The notes: generated from the sequence alone by a model not told the origin. A DNA stretch of 64,000 nucleotides from Actinomadura sp. WMMA1423 (GCF_006547145.1 NZ_CP041244.1:3782001-3846000), one strand, 5' to 3'; shown: positions 9,253 to 19,526, counted from the stretch's first letter. Numbers and translations are program-made.

Positions 9253-10650
9253 TCAACTCTCCGCGGGCACCGGTTCGGCGGAGACGCTCCCGGCGGTGCG
9301 GGTGTCGTAGCGGAGCAGGGCGGGGACGGCGAAGCCCGCCGCGACGACCAGCGCCGCGCAGGCCAGCCCCCCGCCGACCCACGACGCGGTGGCGCCCACG
9401 ACGCTCGCGGTCGCCCCCGCCCGGACGTCCCCGAGCCGGGGCCCGCCCGCGACGACGACGGTGAAGACGCCCTGGAGCCGCCCGCGCATCCGGTCGGGGG
9501 CGTAGGTCTGGAGCATGGACTGGCGGAAGACCGCCGACACCAGGTCCGCCGCGCCGCCGACGGCGAGCAGCGCCACGGCGAGCCAGAGGCTCCCGGCCAG
9601 CCCGGAGGCCGCGACGGCGAGGCCCCAGACGGCGATGGAGACCACGAGCGCGATCCCCTGCCTGTGCACCCGTCCGATCCAGCCGGACGACAGCCCGCCG
9701 AGGAACGCGCCGACCGCGATCGCGGCGAACAGGTAGCCGACCGCGCCCTCGCCCCCGAACCGGGTCTCGGCCGCCTCGGGGAACAGGGCGCGCGGCATGG
9801 CGACCGCCATCGCGATGACGTCCACGACGAACGACATCAGCAGCACCGGCTGGGTGGCCAGGTAGCGGAGCCCGTCGAAGACCGACCGCAGGCCGGGCGT
9901 GCCGGTGACGTCTCCGAGCGGCGGGATCGGCGGGAGCCTCAGCGCCGCGTACAGCACGACGGTGAACAGGACGGCGTCGAGCGCGTAGGCCGCCGCGTAG
10001 TGCCAGTGGGCGAGCAGGACGCCGGCGAACAGCGGCCCGGCCAGCATCCCGAACTGGCTCGCGGTGAAGTTGAGGGTGTTGGCCGCCGGAACGAGGCGCC
10101 GGTCGACCAGCCGGGGGACGATCGCGCTGCGGGTCGGCGAGGCCACCGCGAACCCGACCGCCTGGACCGCCACCACGCCCATGATCAGCGCGAGGCTGCC
10201 GACGCCGAGCAGCGCCTGCACGAGCAGCAGCAGCGTCGCCGCCCACATGACGCAGGAAGAGGCGAACAGCAGCCTGCGCCGGTCCATGTGGTCGGCCACG
10301 GCGCCGCCCCACAGGCCGAACACGATCAGCGGGACGAGGTTGACGACCCCGAGGGCGCCGACCCACGCCGACGACCGGGTCATGTCGTAGACCTGTACGG
10401 GGACGGCGACGGCGGTGACCTGGAACCCGACGAACGACACGCCCTGCCCGAGCCACAGCCGCCGGTAGGCGGGGCAGCCCAACGGACGGGTGTCGATCGC
10501 GAGGCCCCGCAGCCTCCTGCGGCGGGCCGTCCCGGGCGGTTCCTCGGGTCTCTCCGGTTCGGGGTCGTCCTGCTCCCCGGGACGTCCGGCCTTCGCGGCC
10601 TCGCGAGCGTCAGGACCGTCGGTGGGGGTTGGCTGCTGTTCCGATGTCAC
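9253..10650 (-). CDS. MFS exporter (EntS-like, DHA3 group)
   Basis: 465 residues. A cytoplasmic N-terminal tail of about 50 residues is rich in Pro, Glu and Asp; then come about 12 hydrophobic helices beginning YRRLWLGQGVSFVGFQ. The loop 2-3 motif reads GGAVADHMDRRRLLF. Similar proteins export siderophores or drugs; iron-regulated export would fit ideR nearby but no iron box is seen. The GTG start (GGAGAG 9 nt upstream) overlaps the pdxH stop codon in a GTGA arrangement, so the two genes are translationally coupled. The ends ALLRYDTR and a short polar tail are normal. Confidence 0.88.
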   Translation of the reverse strand: MTSEQQPTPTDGPDAREAAKAGRPGEQDDPEPERPEEPPGTARRRRLRGLAIDTRPLGCPAYRRLWLGQGVSFVGFQVTAVAVPVQVYDMTRSSAWVGALGVVNLVPLIVFGLWGGAVADHMDRRRLLFASSCVMWAATLLLLVQALLGVGSLALIMGVVAVQAVGFAVASPTRSAIVPRLVDRRLVPAANTLNFTASQFGMLAGPLFAGVLLAHWHYAAAYALDAVLFTVVLYAALRLPPIPPLGDVTGTPGLRSVFDGLRYLATQPVLLMSFVVDVIAMAVAMPRALFPEAAETRFGGEGAVGYLFAAIAVGAFLGGLSSGWIGRVHRQGIALVVSIAVWGLAVAASGLAGSLWLAVALLAVGGAADLVSAVFRQSMLQTYAPDRMRGRLQGVFTVVVAGGPRLGDVRAGATASVVGATASWVGGGLACAALVVAAGFAVPALLRYDTRTAGSVSAEPVPAES

Positions 10651-11345
10651 GGAGACAGTCTCTCCGCCACCCATCCCTCCCCGTCGGCAGGGGTCGCCCG
10701 GCGGTACCGGATCCGGTCGTGGAGCCGGTCGCGGCGGCCCTGCCAGAACTCGATCGACTCGGGGACGACGCGGTAGCCGCCCCAGAAGTCCGGCAGGGGG
10801 ACGGCGTCGGCCGCGTCCCCCTCCACCGCCCCGGAGGCCGGGTCGGGCCAGCGGGCGGCCGCCTCGGCGTAGGCGCGCTCGAGAGCCTCCCGCCCGGGGA
10901 TGACGCCCGACTGGTTCTCGCTCGCCCAGGCGCCGATCCGCGATCCGTACGGGCGGGTCCGGAAGTAGGCGGCCGTCTCCTCGCGCGCGAGTTCGAGCAC
11001 CGGTCCGGCGACCCGCACCTGCCGGTACATCGGATGCCACGGGAACACCAGCGCCGCGCGCGGGTTCTCCGCGAGGTCGCGCCCCTTGTGCGAGGTCAGG
11101 TTCGTGAAGAACCGGAAGCCCTGCGGCCCGTAGCCCTTGAGCAGGACGGTCCGGGCGCTCGGCACGCCGTCGCCGGACGCGGTGGCGAGGATCATCGCGT
11201 TCGGTTCGGCCAGCCCCGAGGCGTGCACCTCGGCGAACCACGCGGCGAACAGGGCGAGCGGGTCGGCGGGGAGCGCCGACTCGGACAATTCGCCCCCCTC
11301 GTAGGATCTGCGGAGCCGCGCGGGGTCGGGCGTTGGGGAATCCAC
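10647..11345 (-). CDS. pdxH: Pyridoxamine 5'-phosphate oxidase
   Basis: FMN-dependent oxidase that converts pyridoxamine or pyridoxine 5'-phosphate to pyridoxal 5'-phosphate. Family motifs are present: EPNAMILATASGDG, PSARTVLLKGY, GFRFFTNLTSHKGRDL, FPWHPMYRQVRVAG, RPYGSRIGAWAS and the C-terminal FWQGRRDRLHDRIRY. From GTG 11345 the protein has 232 residues, close to the family norm; upstream in-frame GTG 11363 and TTG 11378 would extend it by 6 or 11 residues. AGAGG lies 10 nt before GTG 11345. The gene is coupled to the MFS exporter and divergent from the citrate synthase. PLP is needed by several enzymes in the window (SerC, the ThrC-like protein). Confidence 0.93.
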   Translation of the reverse strand: MDSPTPDPARLRRSYEGGELSESALPADPLALFAAWFAEVHASGLAEPNAMILATASGDGVPSARTVLLKGYGPQGFRFFTNLTSHKGRDLAENPRAALVFPWHPMYRQVRVAGPVLELAREETAAYFRTRPYGSRIGAWASENQSGVIPGREALERAYAEAAARWPDPASGAVEGDAADAVPLPDFWGGYRVVPESIEFWQGRRDRLHDRIRYRRATPADGEGWVAERLSP

Positions 11346-11471
11346 AGCGTCCGAGCCTCTCACCTGGGCCCTGTGCAACTCGCAGGACCCCTGGGTACTG
11401 GTCAGTAAGGCGGACAGGGTTCAATGGCACGGCACCGCCTTATCACTCTTGGAGACGAAAGGCAGGACGAC

Positions 11472-12584
11472 ATGTCCGACTTCAAACCCGGTCTCGAGGG
11501 GGTCGTGGCCTTCGAGACCGAGATCGCCGAACCGGACAAGGAGGGCGGCGCCCTCCGCTACCGGGGCGTCGACATCGAGGAGCTCGTCGGCCGCGTCTCC
11601 TTCGGTGACGCCTGGGGGCTCCTGGTGGACGACAGCTTCGACCCGGGCCTGGCCCCCGCCGATCCGCACCTGCTCCCGGTCACCTCCGGCGACGTGCGGG
11701 TGGACGTGCAGAGCTCCCTCCCCACCCTCGCCACCGCCTACGGCATGAAGCCGCTGCTCGACATCTCCGACGAGGAGGCCCGCGCCGACCTCGCCCGGGT
11801 GTCGGTGACGGCGCTGTCGTTCGTGGCGCAGTCCGCGCGCGGCGTCGGCAGGCCGATGGTCCCGCAGAGCCGGATCGACGAGTCCGGCACCATCACCGAG
11901 CGGTTCATGGTCCGCTGGCGCGGTGAGCCCGATCCGAAGCACGTCCGGGCCATCGACGCGTACTGGGTCTCGGCCGCCGAGCACGGCATGAACGCCTCCA
12001 CCTTCACCGCCCGCGTCATCGCCTCCACCGGCGCGGACGTGGCGGCCAGCATCTCGGGCGCGATCGGCGCCATGTCGGGCCCGCTGCACGGCGGCGCCCC
12101 CGCCCGCGTCCTGCCGATGATCGAGAAGGTCGAGCAGCTCGGCGACGCCCGCAAGGTCGTCACCGACATCCTCGACTCCGGCGAGCGGCTGATGGGCTTC
12201 GGGCACCGCGTCTACCGCGCCGAGGACCCGCGCGCCCGCGTGCTGCGCCGCACCGCCAGGGAGCTGGACGCGCCCCGCTTCGAGGCCGCCAAGGCCCTGG
12301 AGGACGCGGCCCTGGCCGAGCTGCGCGAGCGCCGCCCGGACCGCCCGATCGAGACGAACGTGGAGTTCTGGGCCGCGGTCATCCTCGACTTCGCCGAGGT
12401 CCCGACCGCGATGATGCCCGCGATGTTCACCTGCGGCCGCACCGCCGGCTGGGCGGCGCACATCCTGGAGCAGAAGCGCACCGGACGCCTCGTCCGGCCG
12501 AGCGCCCGGTACACCGGCCCCGGCAGCCGTTCCCTCAGCGAGGTCGCCGGTGCAGCGGAGGTCCTCAAGCGCCAGGCCGGCTGA
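11472..12584 (+). CDS. citA: Citrate synthase, short actinobacterial type
   Basis: 370 residues; condenses oxaloacetate with acetyl-CoA to citrate (a 2-methylcitrate role is possible). Start ATG 11472 (MSDFKPGLEG) follows AGGCAGGA; a longer in-frame start at 11424 is less likely. Catalytic elements are GPLHGGAPARVL (His), GFGHRVYRAEDPRA (His and Arg) and the Asp in WAAVILDFAEVP. RVSVTALSF and AEHGMNASTF are typical. The short form, without the extra N-terminal domain of gluconeogenic type II enzymes, is usually annotated citrate synthase 2 in streptomycetes. A strong hairpin terminator follows. Confidence 0.93.
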   Translation: MSDFKPGLEGVVAFETEIAEPDKEGGALRYRGVDIEELVGRVSFGDAWGLLVDDSFDPGLAPADPHLLPVTSGDVRVDVQSSLPTLATAYGMKPLLDISDEEARADLARVSVTALSFVAQSARGVGRPMVPQSRIDESGTITERFMVRWRGEPDPKHVRAIDAYWVSAAEHGMNASTFTARVIASTGADVAASISGAIGAMSGPLHGGAPARVLPMIEKVEQLGDARKVVTDILDSGERLMGFGHRVYRAEDPRARVLRRTARELDAPRFEAAKALEDAALAELRERRPDRPIETNVEFWAAVILDFAEVPTAMMPAMFTCGRTAGWAAHILEQKRTGRLVRPSARYTGPGSRSLSEVAGAAEVLKRQAG

Positions 12585-12616
12585 TCCGGCCCGTCCCCCC
12601 GCACCGAACGCGCCTG

Positions 12617-12641
12617 AGGCCCCCGGGAGAACCGGGGGCCT
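12617..12641. terminator. Perfect 10-bp hairpin terminator
   Basis: AGGCCCCCGG / CCGGGGGCCT with a 5-nt loop, followed by TTT on the plus strand. It lies between the citrate synthase gene and the convergent receptor-like gene and probably ends both transcripts. Confidence 0.85.
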
Positions 12642-12693
12642 TTGCCGTGCCCGGCGCCTTCGCCGTGCCCAGGGCCTTCCCAGCGGCCGGGCC

Positions 12694-15579
12694 CTACCGC
12701 GCGGCGGCGCCGCCCTGCTTCTCCCCGGGCGGGCAGTGGGCCCGGCCCTGCCCGCCGGCGACGAGGCGGCCGCAGACCTGCTCGACCTCCGTCGTCCCGT
12801 CCCGCTCGATCGTCGCGAGGATCACCGGCCGGTCGAGCACCTGGTGTCCGGTGCCCCGGGGACCGAACCGCAGCACGCCGCTGGCGCCGTTGCGCAGGAC
12901 GTCGTGGTCGGGGTCGTTGAGCGCGGCGAACACCGAACCCGCCGACGGCAGCGCCTTCTCCTGCCAGTAGACCTTGCTCGCCACGGTCGCGACGAGGGTC
13001 GCCGCGTCGTAGCTGACGGCGGCGCGGGTGATGGACGGCCGCCGCCCGGACGGGTCGTCCTCGTCGTCGGTCATCTCCCGGACGGCCGGGTCGTAGTCGG
13101 AGTAGAACGTCTGCGGCGACTGGTCGCCGATCCAGCGCCACGTCCACGCCTCCCGCGCGGCGAGCGGCGTGAAGTACAGGTCGAAGGTGTTCTTGCGGCC
13201 GAGCTCCTCGGCGTTGTCGCTGACGTACTTGGCGATCTCGTCGTCGGCGAGGACCAGCGGGCGCCTCGGGCACGACAGCTCCAGGACGTTGACGAACGAG
13301 CGGAACTCGTCCGAGCGCCCCGCGTAGTAGAAGAGGTCGGGCTGCTTCTGGCACGCCTCCCTGACCGACTTGTTCAGCTCGCCGGGGTTCCGGTACGGGC
13401 GCATCAGCGCGCGGCCGGGCCGGAACGACTTCTGGAAGTCGGTCGCCAGGTTCGCGCTGTAGAGGTCGTCGGGGTCGGCGTCGTAGATGACCAGGGCATC
13501 GGCCGCCTTCTCGTCGCCGACGTCGCCGTTCCGCGCCCAGTACGCGGCGTGCGCGGCGGTCCGCGCGTTCGGCGACGCGAGCCTGAAGTAGTACGGCGAG
13601 TAGCCCGCGTCACCGTCGAGAAGCGCCGTCCCGTCGTAGCTGTTGGCGGTGCCCACAAGGGGCAGCGCCGACTTGGCCAGCAGCCTGATCGCCTGCTGGG
13701 TCTGCCTGCGGCTCTGCTCGAACCCGATCACGGCGACGATGGAGCGGTCCCTCAGCGCCCGCCGCCGGATCTGCTCGGCGACGTCCTCGGCGTAGCGGAA
13801 CTTGGCGCCCGCGTTGGCGACCAGGACGCGCAGCCGCAGGTCGTCGCCCTCGGCGGCGTCGTTGAACCGCTTCTGCGCGATCGCCAGCCCGATCAGCTCG
13901 CCCTGCACCCCGGCGAGCAGGTCGATCTGCTTGTTCTTGATGGAAGGGTCGGCCGTCACCGGGCCGAGGTAGACCACGGTCGCGTACGGCTTGCCGGACT
14001 CCTTGACGTGGTCGTTCAGCTCCTGGATCCGGTCGAGGACCTTGTTGAGCCGGTTGTCGTTGTTCTTGCCGCCGGAGTCCTCACCGAACCGGAACGACCC
14101 GTCGGTGATGCCGACGCACTCCCCGTTCGCCATCCGCCTGATGCCGAACGGCGAGCAGTACCGCACCGCCTGCACCGAGATCACCGAGACGGACGCCGCG
14201 GCGACCGCGACCATGGCGATCCACGGCAGCGCCGGATGGGCGGGCCGCGGGCGGCGCCGCACCGGCCGGACGGGCGGCAGGTCGCCGCCCGGGTCGCGGG
14301 TGACGTCCACGCGCAGCTCGCGCCGGGATCCGAGCGCGCCGACCCGCCGCTGCTCGCGCGTGTAGCGGTCCCACAGGCCGCGCGCGGCGATGACGCTCTG
14401 CGGCTCGTCCGACCCCACGTCCACCCGGACGGCCTGCGCGAGCCGGTCGAGCAGCAGGGGCCCGGACGGCGCGCCGGCGCCCGCGGGGGCGGCGGGGTCG
14501 ACGCCGGCGACGACGACGAGCGGGTCGAAGCCGGGCAGCCGCTCGCTCGCCTGGCTGTCGGCGCGGACCCGCTCGACCAGTTCCACGAACACCACCCCGG
14601 GATGCCCGGCGGACAGGTGCTCGAAGATCAGCACCGGGTAGCGGACCCGGGCCCACGCGGCCCGCCGGTAGTCGCGGCGGTAGTTGCGGCGCAGGTCCTC
14701 CAGGAACGCGGCGACGAGCAGCAGGTCGAGCTGCTCGCCGTGGTCGTCCGGCTCGACCGGGCGTGGGTCGAACACGCCGAGCGCGAAGCCGAGGAATCCG
14801 GTGGAGTCGCGGTCGACGTAGGGCTGGCGCAGGAACCAGCCGAACCGCCGCACCCCGTACCAGCCGCGCGTGCGGGCGACGATCTGCACGGTCACGAACG
14901 CGAGCCCGACCACGGCCGCGAGCACGGCGGAGGCGAGGTCGAGCGCCGCCGCCGTCCCGGCGCTGATCAGCGCGACGGCCGCGATGCCGATGGGAGCGAT
15001 CTGCTCCAGGAACGATAAGAACGTGGCGGGCCTGCTGCGCACCTCCTCCAGGTCGCGCAGGACGTCGCGGCCGCGCCGCCTGATCACCCGGTTCAGCTCG
15101 CGCCGGCGCGCGTTCTCGTTGTCGCCGACCGGCGGATGGGTCAGCCGCCGGACGAGCAGGTGGTTCTCGCGCTCGGCCGACGAGGCGCCGCGCGGCGGCG
15201 GGCGGTCGCCGGCGCGCCGGATCTCCCGCAGGTCGCGCAGCCACAGCGCCATCTCCAGCAGCGGGAACCGCAGCGCGGGCTCGCCCCGGGCGCGGCTGCT
15301 CGGCTGCGACAGCTCGCGCTTGGCCTCCCGCAGGACGCCCGCGACGTCGGTCGCGGGCGTGTCGGCCGCGATGTGCGAGACCGGGGCCCGCTCGTCCTCG
15401 CAGCGGGACTTGAGCATCTCCGCGACGTGGGAGGCGGGGCGCACGGGGCCGAGGAGCAGGAGCAGGGGCCGCAGCCGCTCCCGCCACCGCCACGGCGGCC
15501 GCTCCCGCAGCCGTTCGAACAGGTCGAGCACCCCGCGCAGCCGATCCTCGCTCAGGATCCGGTCGCCGTCGCCCGCCAT
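12694..15579 (-). CDS. Large membrane protein with extracellular type-1 periplasmic-binding domain
   Basis: 961 residues from ATG 15579. The N-terminal cytoplasmic part (about 1-185) contains LRPLLLLLGPVRPASHVAEML, which resembles a nucleotide-binding P-loop that has lost its Gly-Lys-Ser. Two membrane helices (about 190-240) are followed by a second cytoplasmic domain (about 245-445), a third helix near 451-473 (WIAMVAVAAASVSVISVQAV), and an extracellular region of about 490 residues. That region looks like a Leu/Ile/Val-type ligand-binding domain: VVYLGPVTADPS, IVAVIGFEQSRRQTQQA, LPLVGTANSYDG, YYFRLASPN and ADALVIYDADPDD. No transporter genes are adjacent, so a sensor or receptor role is more likely than uptake. 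Ligand unknown. Confidence 0.78.
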   Translation of the reverse strand: MAGDGDRILSEDRLRGVLDLFERLRERPPWRWRERLRPLLLLLGPVRPASHVAEMLKSRCEDERAPVSHIAADTPATDVAGVLREAKRELSQPSSRARGEPALRFPLLEMALWLRDLREIRRAGDRPPPRGASSAERENHLLVRRLTHPPVGDNENARRRELNRVIRRRGRDVLRDLEEVRSRPATFLSFLEQIAPIGIAAVALISAGTAAALDLASAVLAAVVGLAFVTVQIVARTRGWYGVRRFGWFLRQPYVDRDSTGFLGFALGVFDPRPVEPDDHGEQLDLLLVAAFLEDLRRNYRRDYRRAAWARVRYPVLIFEHLSAGHPGVVFVELVERVRADSQASERLPGFDPLVVVAGVDPAAPAGAGAPSGPLLLDRLAQAVRVDVGSDEPQSVIAARGLWDRYTREQRRVGALGSRRELRVDVTRDPGGDLPPVRPVRRRPRPAHPALPWIAMVAVAAASVSVISVQAVRYCSPFGIRRMANGECVGITDGSFRFGEDSGGKNNDNRLNKVLDRIQELNDHVKESGKPYATVVYLGPVTADPSIKNKQIDLLAGVQGELIGLAIAQKRFNDAAEGDDLRLRVLVANAGAKFRYAEDVAEQIRRRALRDRSIVAVIGFEQSRRQTQQAIRLLAKSALPLVGTANSYDGTALLDGDAGYSPYYFRLASPNARTAAHAAYWARNGDVGDEKAADALVIYDADPDDLYSANLATDFQKSFRPGRALMRPYRNPGELNKSVREACQKQPDLFYYAGRSDEFRSFVNVLELSCPRRPLVLADDEIAKYVSDNAEELGRKNTFDLYFTPLAAREAWTWRWIGDQSPQTFYSDYDPAVREMTDDEDDPSGRRPSITRAAVSYDAATLVATVASKVYWQEKALPSAGSVFAALNDPDHDVLRNGASGVLRFGPRGTGHQVLDRPVILATIERDGTTEVEQVCGRLVAGGQGRAHCPPGEKQGGAAAR

Positions 15580-15614
15580 CTCCCGCCTCGCTTCCGTGCT
15601 CGCCTCGCTCCGCC

Positions 15615-15658
15615 GTGCCCGTTCACCCGGTGCCCGTTCACCCGGTGCCCGTTCACCC
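15615..15658. repeat. Three tandem 15-bp repeats
   Basis: The unit GTGCCCGTTCACCCG occurs three times in a row, upstream of the receptor-like gene and inside the 180-nt divergent intergenic region. It may contain operator sites or be a slipped repeat; it is not coding. Confidence 0.75.
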
Positions 15659-15759
15659 CCCCGCCCGGATTGGACGCGGCCAGGCGGGCATTGGATCGGA
15701 ACTTTCCGCTGATCATGTGCGGGTTCGTGAAACTCGGCCACTTTGTCATCATTGGCGGC

Positions 15760-16140
15760 ATGAGAGAAGCCCCCTCCGCCGGAGACGAGCCGCTCGACGG
15801 CGACATCGGCCCCGCGTCCGGTGCGGCCTCCGGCGCCGGCTCCGGCGTGCGGCCCAGGGCTCCGGAGGCCGAAGCCGAGGCCGCCGCGACGCTGCGGCGG
15901 TTCGAGGCGGAGCGCGAGGAGCGCCGGCGCGGCACCAACGCGGTCGCGGGACGGATCGCCGTCGCTCTCGCCGCCCTCTTCCTGGCGTTCCTCACCTACG
16001 ACTCCGCGAGCACCGCCGTGGAGGCGCATGCCAGGGGCGACGACTGGGTCTACCCGCCCGCCGTCGTCGGCGGCGTCTGCGCCGTCGCCCTCGTCGCGCT
16101 GCTGACCTGGGCGTGGCGCCGCCGCCGTCTCGGCATGTGA
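15760..16140 (+). CDS. Small two-helix membrane protein
   Basis: 126 residues from ATG 15760 (GGCGGC upstream, weak). The first 60 residues are acidic and Ala/Gly-rich (EPLDGDIGPASGAASGAGSG, then a coiled-coil-like ATLRRFEAEREERRRG). Two hydrophobic segments follow (about 66-85 and 96-118), ending in an Arg-rich WAWRRRRLGM. An upstream ATG at 15717 would add 14 or so residues. It is divergent from the receptor-like gene and sits just upstream of serC. Function unknown. Confidence 0.6.
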   Translation: MREAPSAGDEPLDGDIGPASGAASGAGSGVRPRAPEAEAEAAATLRRFEAEREERRRGTNAVAGRIAVALAALFLAFLTYDSASTAVEAHARGDDWVYPPAVVGGVCAVALVALLTWAWRRRRLGM

Positions 16141-16184
16141 ACCCGACCCGCGATCTTCACCGCAGGTCAGATAGCCTCGGGTGA

Positions 16185-17321
<1,137 letters not shown>

Positions 17322-17346
17322 CCCGCTGCCGCCCTGACCCGCCGGA

Positions 17347-17379
17347 GCCCTCGGGGGGCCACGCCGCTCCCCCGAGGGC
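17347..17379. terminator. 11-bp hairpin terminator
   Basis: GCCCTCGGGGG / CCCCCGAGGGC with an 11-nt loop between the convergent serC and amidotransferase-like genes. There is no T tract. Confidence 0.75.
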
Positions 17380-17383
17380 CGGT

Positions 17384-18157
17384 TCAGGCGACGGTCAGCA
17401 GACCGCCCGCGCCGCCCGCCCGCGCCGCCACGGTGTGGAGCAGGTCGTCGCGGCCGCCCTCGGCGCCGGCCGGTGTGAAGCCCGTCAAGACGCGCGGATC
17501 GGTGCCGGTGCACCGCGCCGGCACGAAGGCCGCCGACGCCAGGACCTCGGGCCGGTCGCGGCGTCCGGGACGGCGCTCCATGCCGACCCTCATGTAGGTC
17601 CCCTCGCGCAGGAGCACGACGGTGGCGAACCGGACCCGGGTGTGCCGCTCGGCCTCCCGGAGCCAGCGCGGGTCGGAGGCCCAGTAGATGTTCTGGTCGG
17701 TGTCCACGGCCATGGCGAGCGGGCTGAGCTCGCCGCGGGCCAGGTGCACCTCGGTGGGGCGGTCGCGCTCGACCCAGGCCAGCGCGACACCTCCGGCCAG
17801 GGCCCCGAGGACGCCGGTGATCTCACCGGTGGTCCGGCGGCCGGCGAGAAGCCGCAGGATCGGCTCGCCGCCGGCGGCGCCCGCCCGGCGCGTGTGGCCG
17901 AGGGCCACGGCCGCGCGGTCCAGCTCGGGCAGCAGCCCGGGCCGCCACACCCCCGAGAAGCGACCGCGTCCCTCCACCACCCGGCAGCCGTCGCCGGCGG
18001 CCCGCCCGCCGAGGCCCGGTGCGCCGCCGAGCAGCGCGAGGCCGGCCGAGCCGGTCCCGCGCTCCTCGGCGAGCGCCCCCAGCGTCACGAGGACGTCCGA
18101 CGCCCGCCCCGGGTCGGCGGCGAACGGCGAACGCACCACCCCGAACAATCCGCACAT
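17384..18157 (-). CDS. Class II glutamine amidotransferase-like protein, stand-alone domain
   Basis: 257 residues from ATG 18157, which places Cys at position 2 (MCGLFGVV), as required for an N-terminal-nucleophile amidotransferase after Met removal. ERGTGSAGLALL corresponds to the RGxDSAG motif of GlmS/PurF relatives and ALGHTRRAGAAGG to the GHTRxxT motif, both degenerate. No synthase domain follows; the rest contains GALAGGVALAWVERDR and TDQNIYWASDPRWL, like the end of a GATase II fold. It may hydrolyse an amide, or be an inactive relative. No clear ribosome binding site precedes the ATG, so a leaderless transcript is possible. An upstream in-frame extension to 18274 is unlikely. Confidence 0.72.
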   Translation of the reverse strand: MCGLFGVVRSPFAADPGRASDVLVTLGALAEERGTGSAGLALLGGAPGLGGRAAGDGCRVVEGRGRFSGVWRPGLLPELDRAAVALGHTRRAGAAGGEPILRLLAGRRTTGEITGVLGALAGGVALAWVERDRPTEVHLARGELSPLAMAVDTDQNIYWASDPRWLREAERHTRVRFATVVLLREGTYMRVGMERRPGRRDRPEVLASAAFVPARCTGTDPRVLTGFTPAGAEGGRDDLLHTVAARAGGAGGLLTVA

Positions 18158-18224
18158 GCAGGATGAGATGCAGATCATGGGTGGACGGTTCGCGGCGACC
18201 GGGAGGGCGAATAAGCTCGGGGGC

Positions 18225-18308
18225 GTGAACCGCGCGCCCCAATGGCTGCTGCCCACCGTGCTGACCGCGCTCATCCTGGCCGTGGTCCTCGGGGCGCTGC
18301 TGGGCTGA
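18225..18308 (+). CDS. Possible 27-residue single-helix membrane peptide
   Basis: GTG 18225, preceded by CGGGGG, opens a 27-codon frame: a short basic start (VNRAPQW) and one hydrophobic helix LLPTVLTALILAVVLGALLG. It is divergent from the amidotransferase-like gene and 50 nt upstream of the propeller gene. The composition fits a membrane peptide, but the frame is too short to be sure. Confidence 0.4.
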   Translation: MNRAPQWLLPTVLTALILAVVLGALLG

Positions 18309-18358
18309 GCGGCGCGGATCAGGTGATCGTCGGGGCGCGGAACGGGGATGATCGATCC

Positions 18359-19396
18359 ATGTCAGCACGCCGGGCCGCCGTCCGGGCGGGCGCCGCCGTC
18401 CTCCTCGCCGGCGCCCCGGTCTGCCTGCTGTCCCCCGCCGCCTCCGCGAGCCCGCCGGGCGCCGTCCCCGGCGGCACGGCCCGCGGCGACACGGTCGCCT
18501 TCACGATCAGGGATCCGCGGATCACCGAGTCGAGCGGGCTGGCCGCCAGCGCCCTGCACAAGGGCGTCGTGTACACCCACAACGACTCCGGCGGCGTCCC
18601 GAAGGTCTACGCGCTGGGGCCCGGCGGGCAGGTCGTCGCCGTGCTCACGCTCGCCGGGGCGCAGGCCCGCGACTGGGAGGCGATGGCGATCGGCAGGGAC
18701 GGCCGCGGCCGTCCGGCGATCTTCGTTGCCGACATCGGCGACAACCTCGGCGGCGCGTGGCCCTACGTGACCGTCTACCGGATCCCGGAGCCGGCCCGCC
18801 TGCGGAGCCAGACCCTCCAGGCCACCCGGTTCCGGATGAGGTACGAGGACGGGCCGCGCAACGCCGAGACCATGATGATCAATCCGCGCACGAACCGCCT
18901 CTACGTCGCCAGCAAGCTGTTCGGCGGCAAGGTCTACGAGGCGCCCGCGCGGCTGCGGACCGGCGGGCTCAACGTGCTGCGCAAGGTCGGGGACGCCCCG
19001 GCGATCGCGACCGACGGCGCGTTCGCCCCCGACGGGCGGACCTGCGTCATCCGCACCTACTTCGGCGCGCGCCTGTACAAGGTCGGCGCCGACGGCCGCC
19101 CCGGCGGGTCCTCCAAGTCCATCGACCTGCCCACGCAGGTGCAGGGCGAGTCCGTGACCTACACCCCGGACGGCAGGTCGCTGCTGGTGGGTTCGGAGGG
19201 CACGAAGCAGCCGGTCTACCGGGTTCCGCTCCCGGAGGAGGCGCTGCCGTCCCCCTCCCCCGGCCCGAAGAACGCCGGCGCCGCCGAGGACGCCGGAAGC
19301 GGCCACCGGGACGCGACCAACACCAGGGTGGGGCTGTTCCTCGCGCTCGCCATCGCGGCGGCGGTCGGCTACGGCCTGCTCCGGCGGCGGGGGTGA
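18359..19396 (+). CDS. Secreted or surface-anchored beta-propeller-like protein
   Basis: 345 residues. A signal peptide (about 1-31, RRAAVRAGAAVLLAGAPVCL) is followed by a repetitive beta-sheet region: ESSGLAASALHKGVVYTHND, DWEAMAIGRDGRGRPAIFVA, NAETMMINPRTNRLYVASK and ESVTYTPDGRSLLVGSEGTK, in the style of six- or seven-bladed propellers. A Pro/Ser spacer (LPSPSPGPKNAG) precedes a C-terminal helix VGLFLALAIAAAVGYGLL and RRRG, so the protein is probably held in the membrane facing outward. No enzyme motif is seen; the ESSG/D-W-E pattern resembles uncharacterised secreted propellers of actinomycetes. Confidence 0.8.
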   Translation: MSARRAAVRAGAAVLLAGAPVCLLSPAASASPPGAVPGGTARGDTVAFTIRDPRITESSGLAASALHKGVVYTHNDSGGVPKVYALGPGGQVVAVLTLAGAQARDWEAMAIGRDGRGRPAIFVADIGDNLGGAWPYVTVYRIPEPARLRSQTLQATRFRMRYEDGPRNAETMMINPRTNRLYVASKLFGGKVYEAPARLRTGGLNVLRKVGDAPAIATDGAFAPDGRTCVIRTYFGARLYKVGADGRPGGSSKSIDLPTQVQGESVTYTPDGRSLLVGSEGTKQPVYRVPLPEEALPSPSPGPKNAGAAEDAGSGHRDATNTRVGLFLALAIAAAVGYGLLRRRG

Positions 19397-19526
19397 GCGG
19401 GGAGTTCCCCGGGACCGGTGAGAGTCATATGACGGGAGTGGAGCCTCGACCTGACCGGCGCGATGGATGTCGGTTCCGGAGGGCGACCGGATCGTGGAAG
19501 GGGGCGACGGTCCCGCGGGGACCCGT

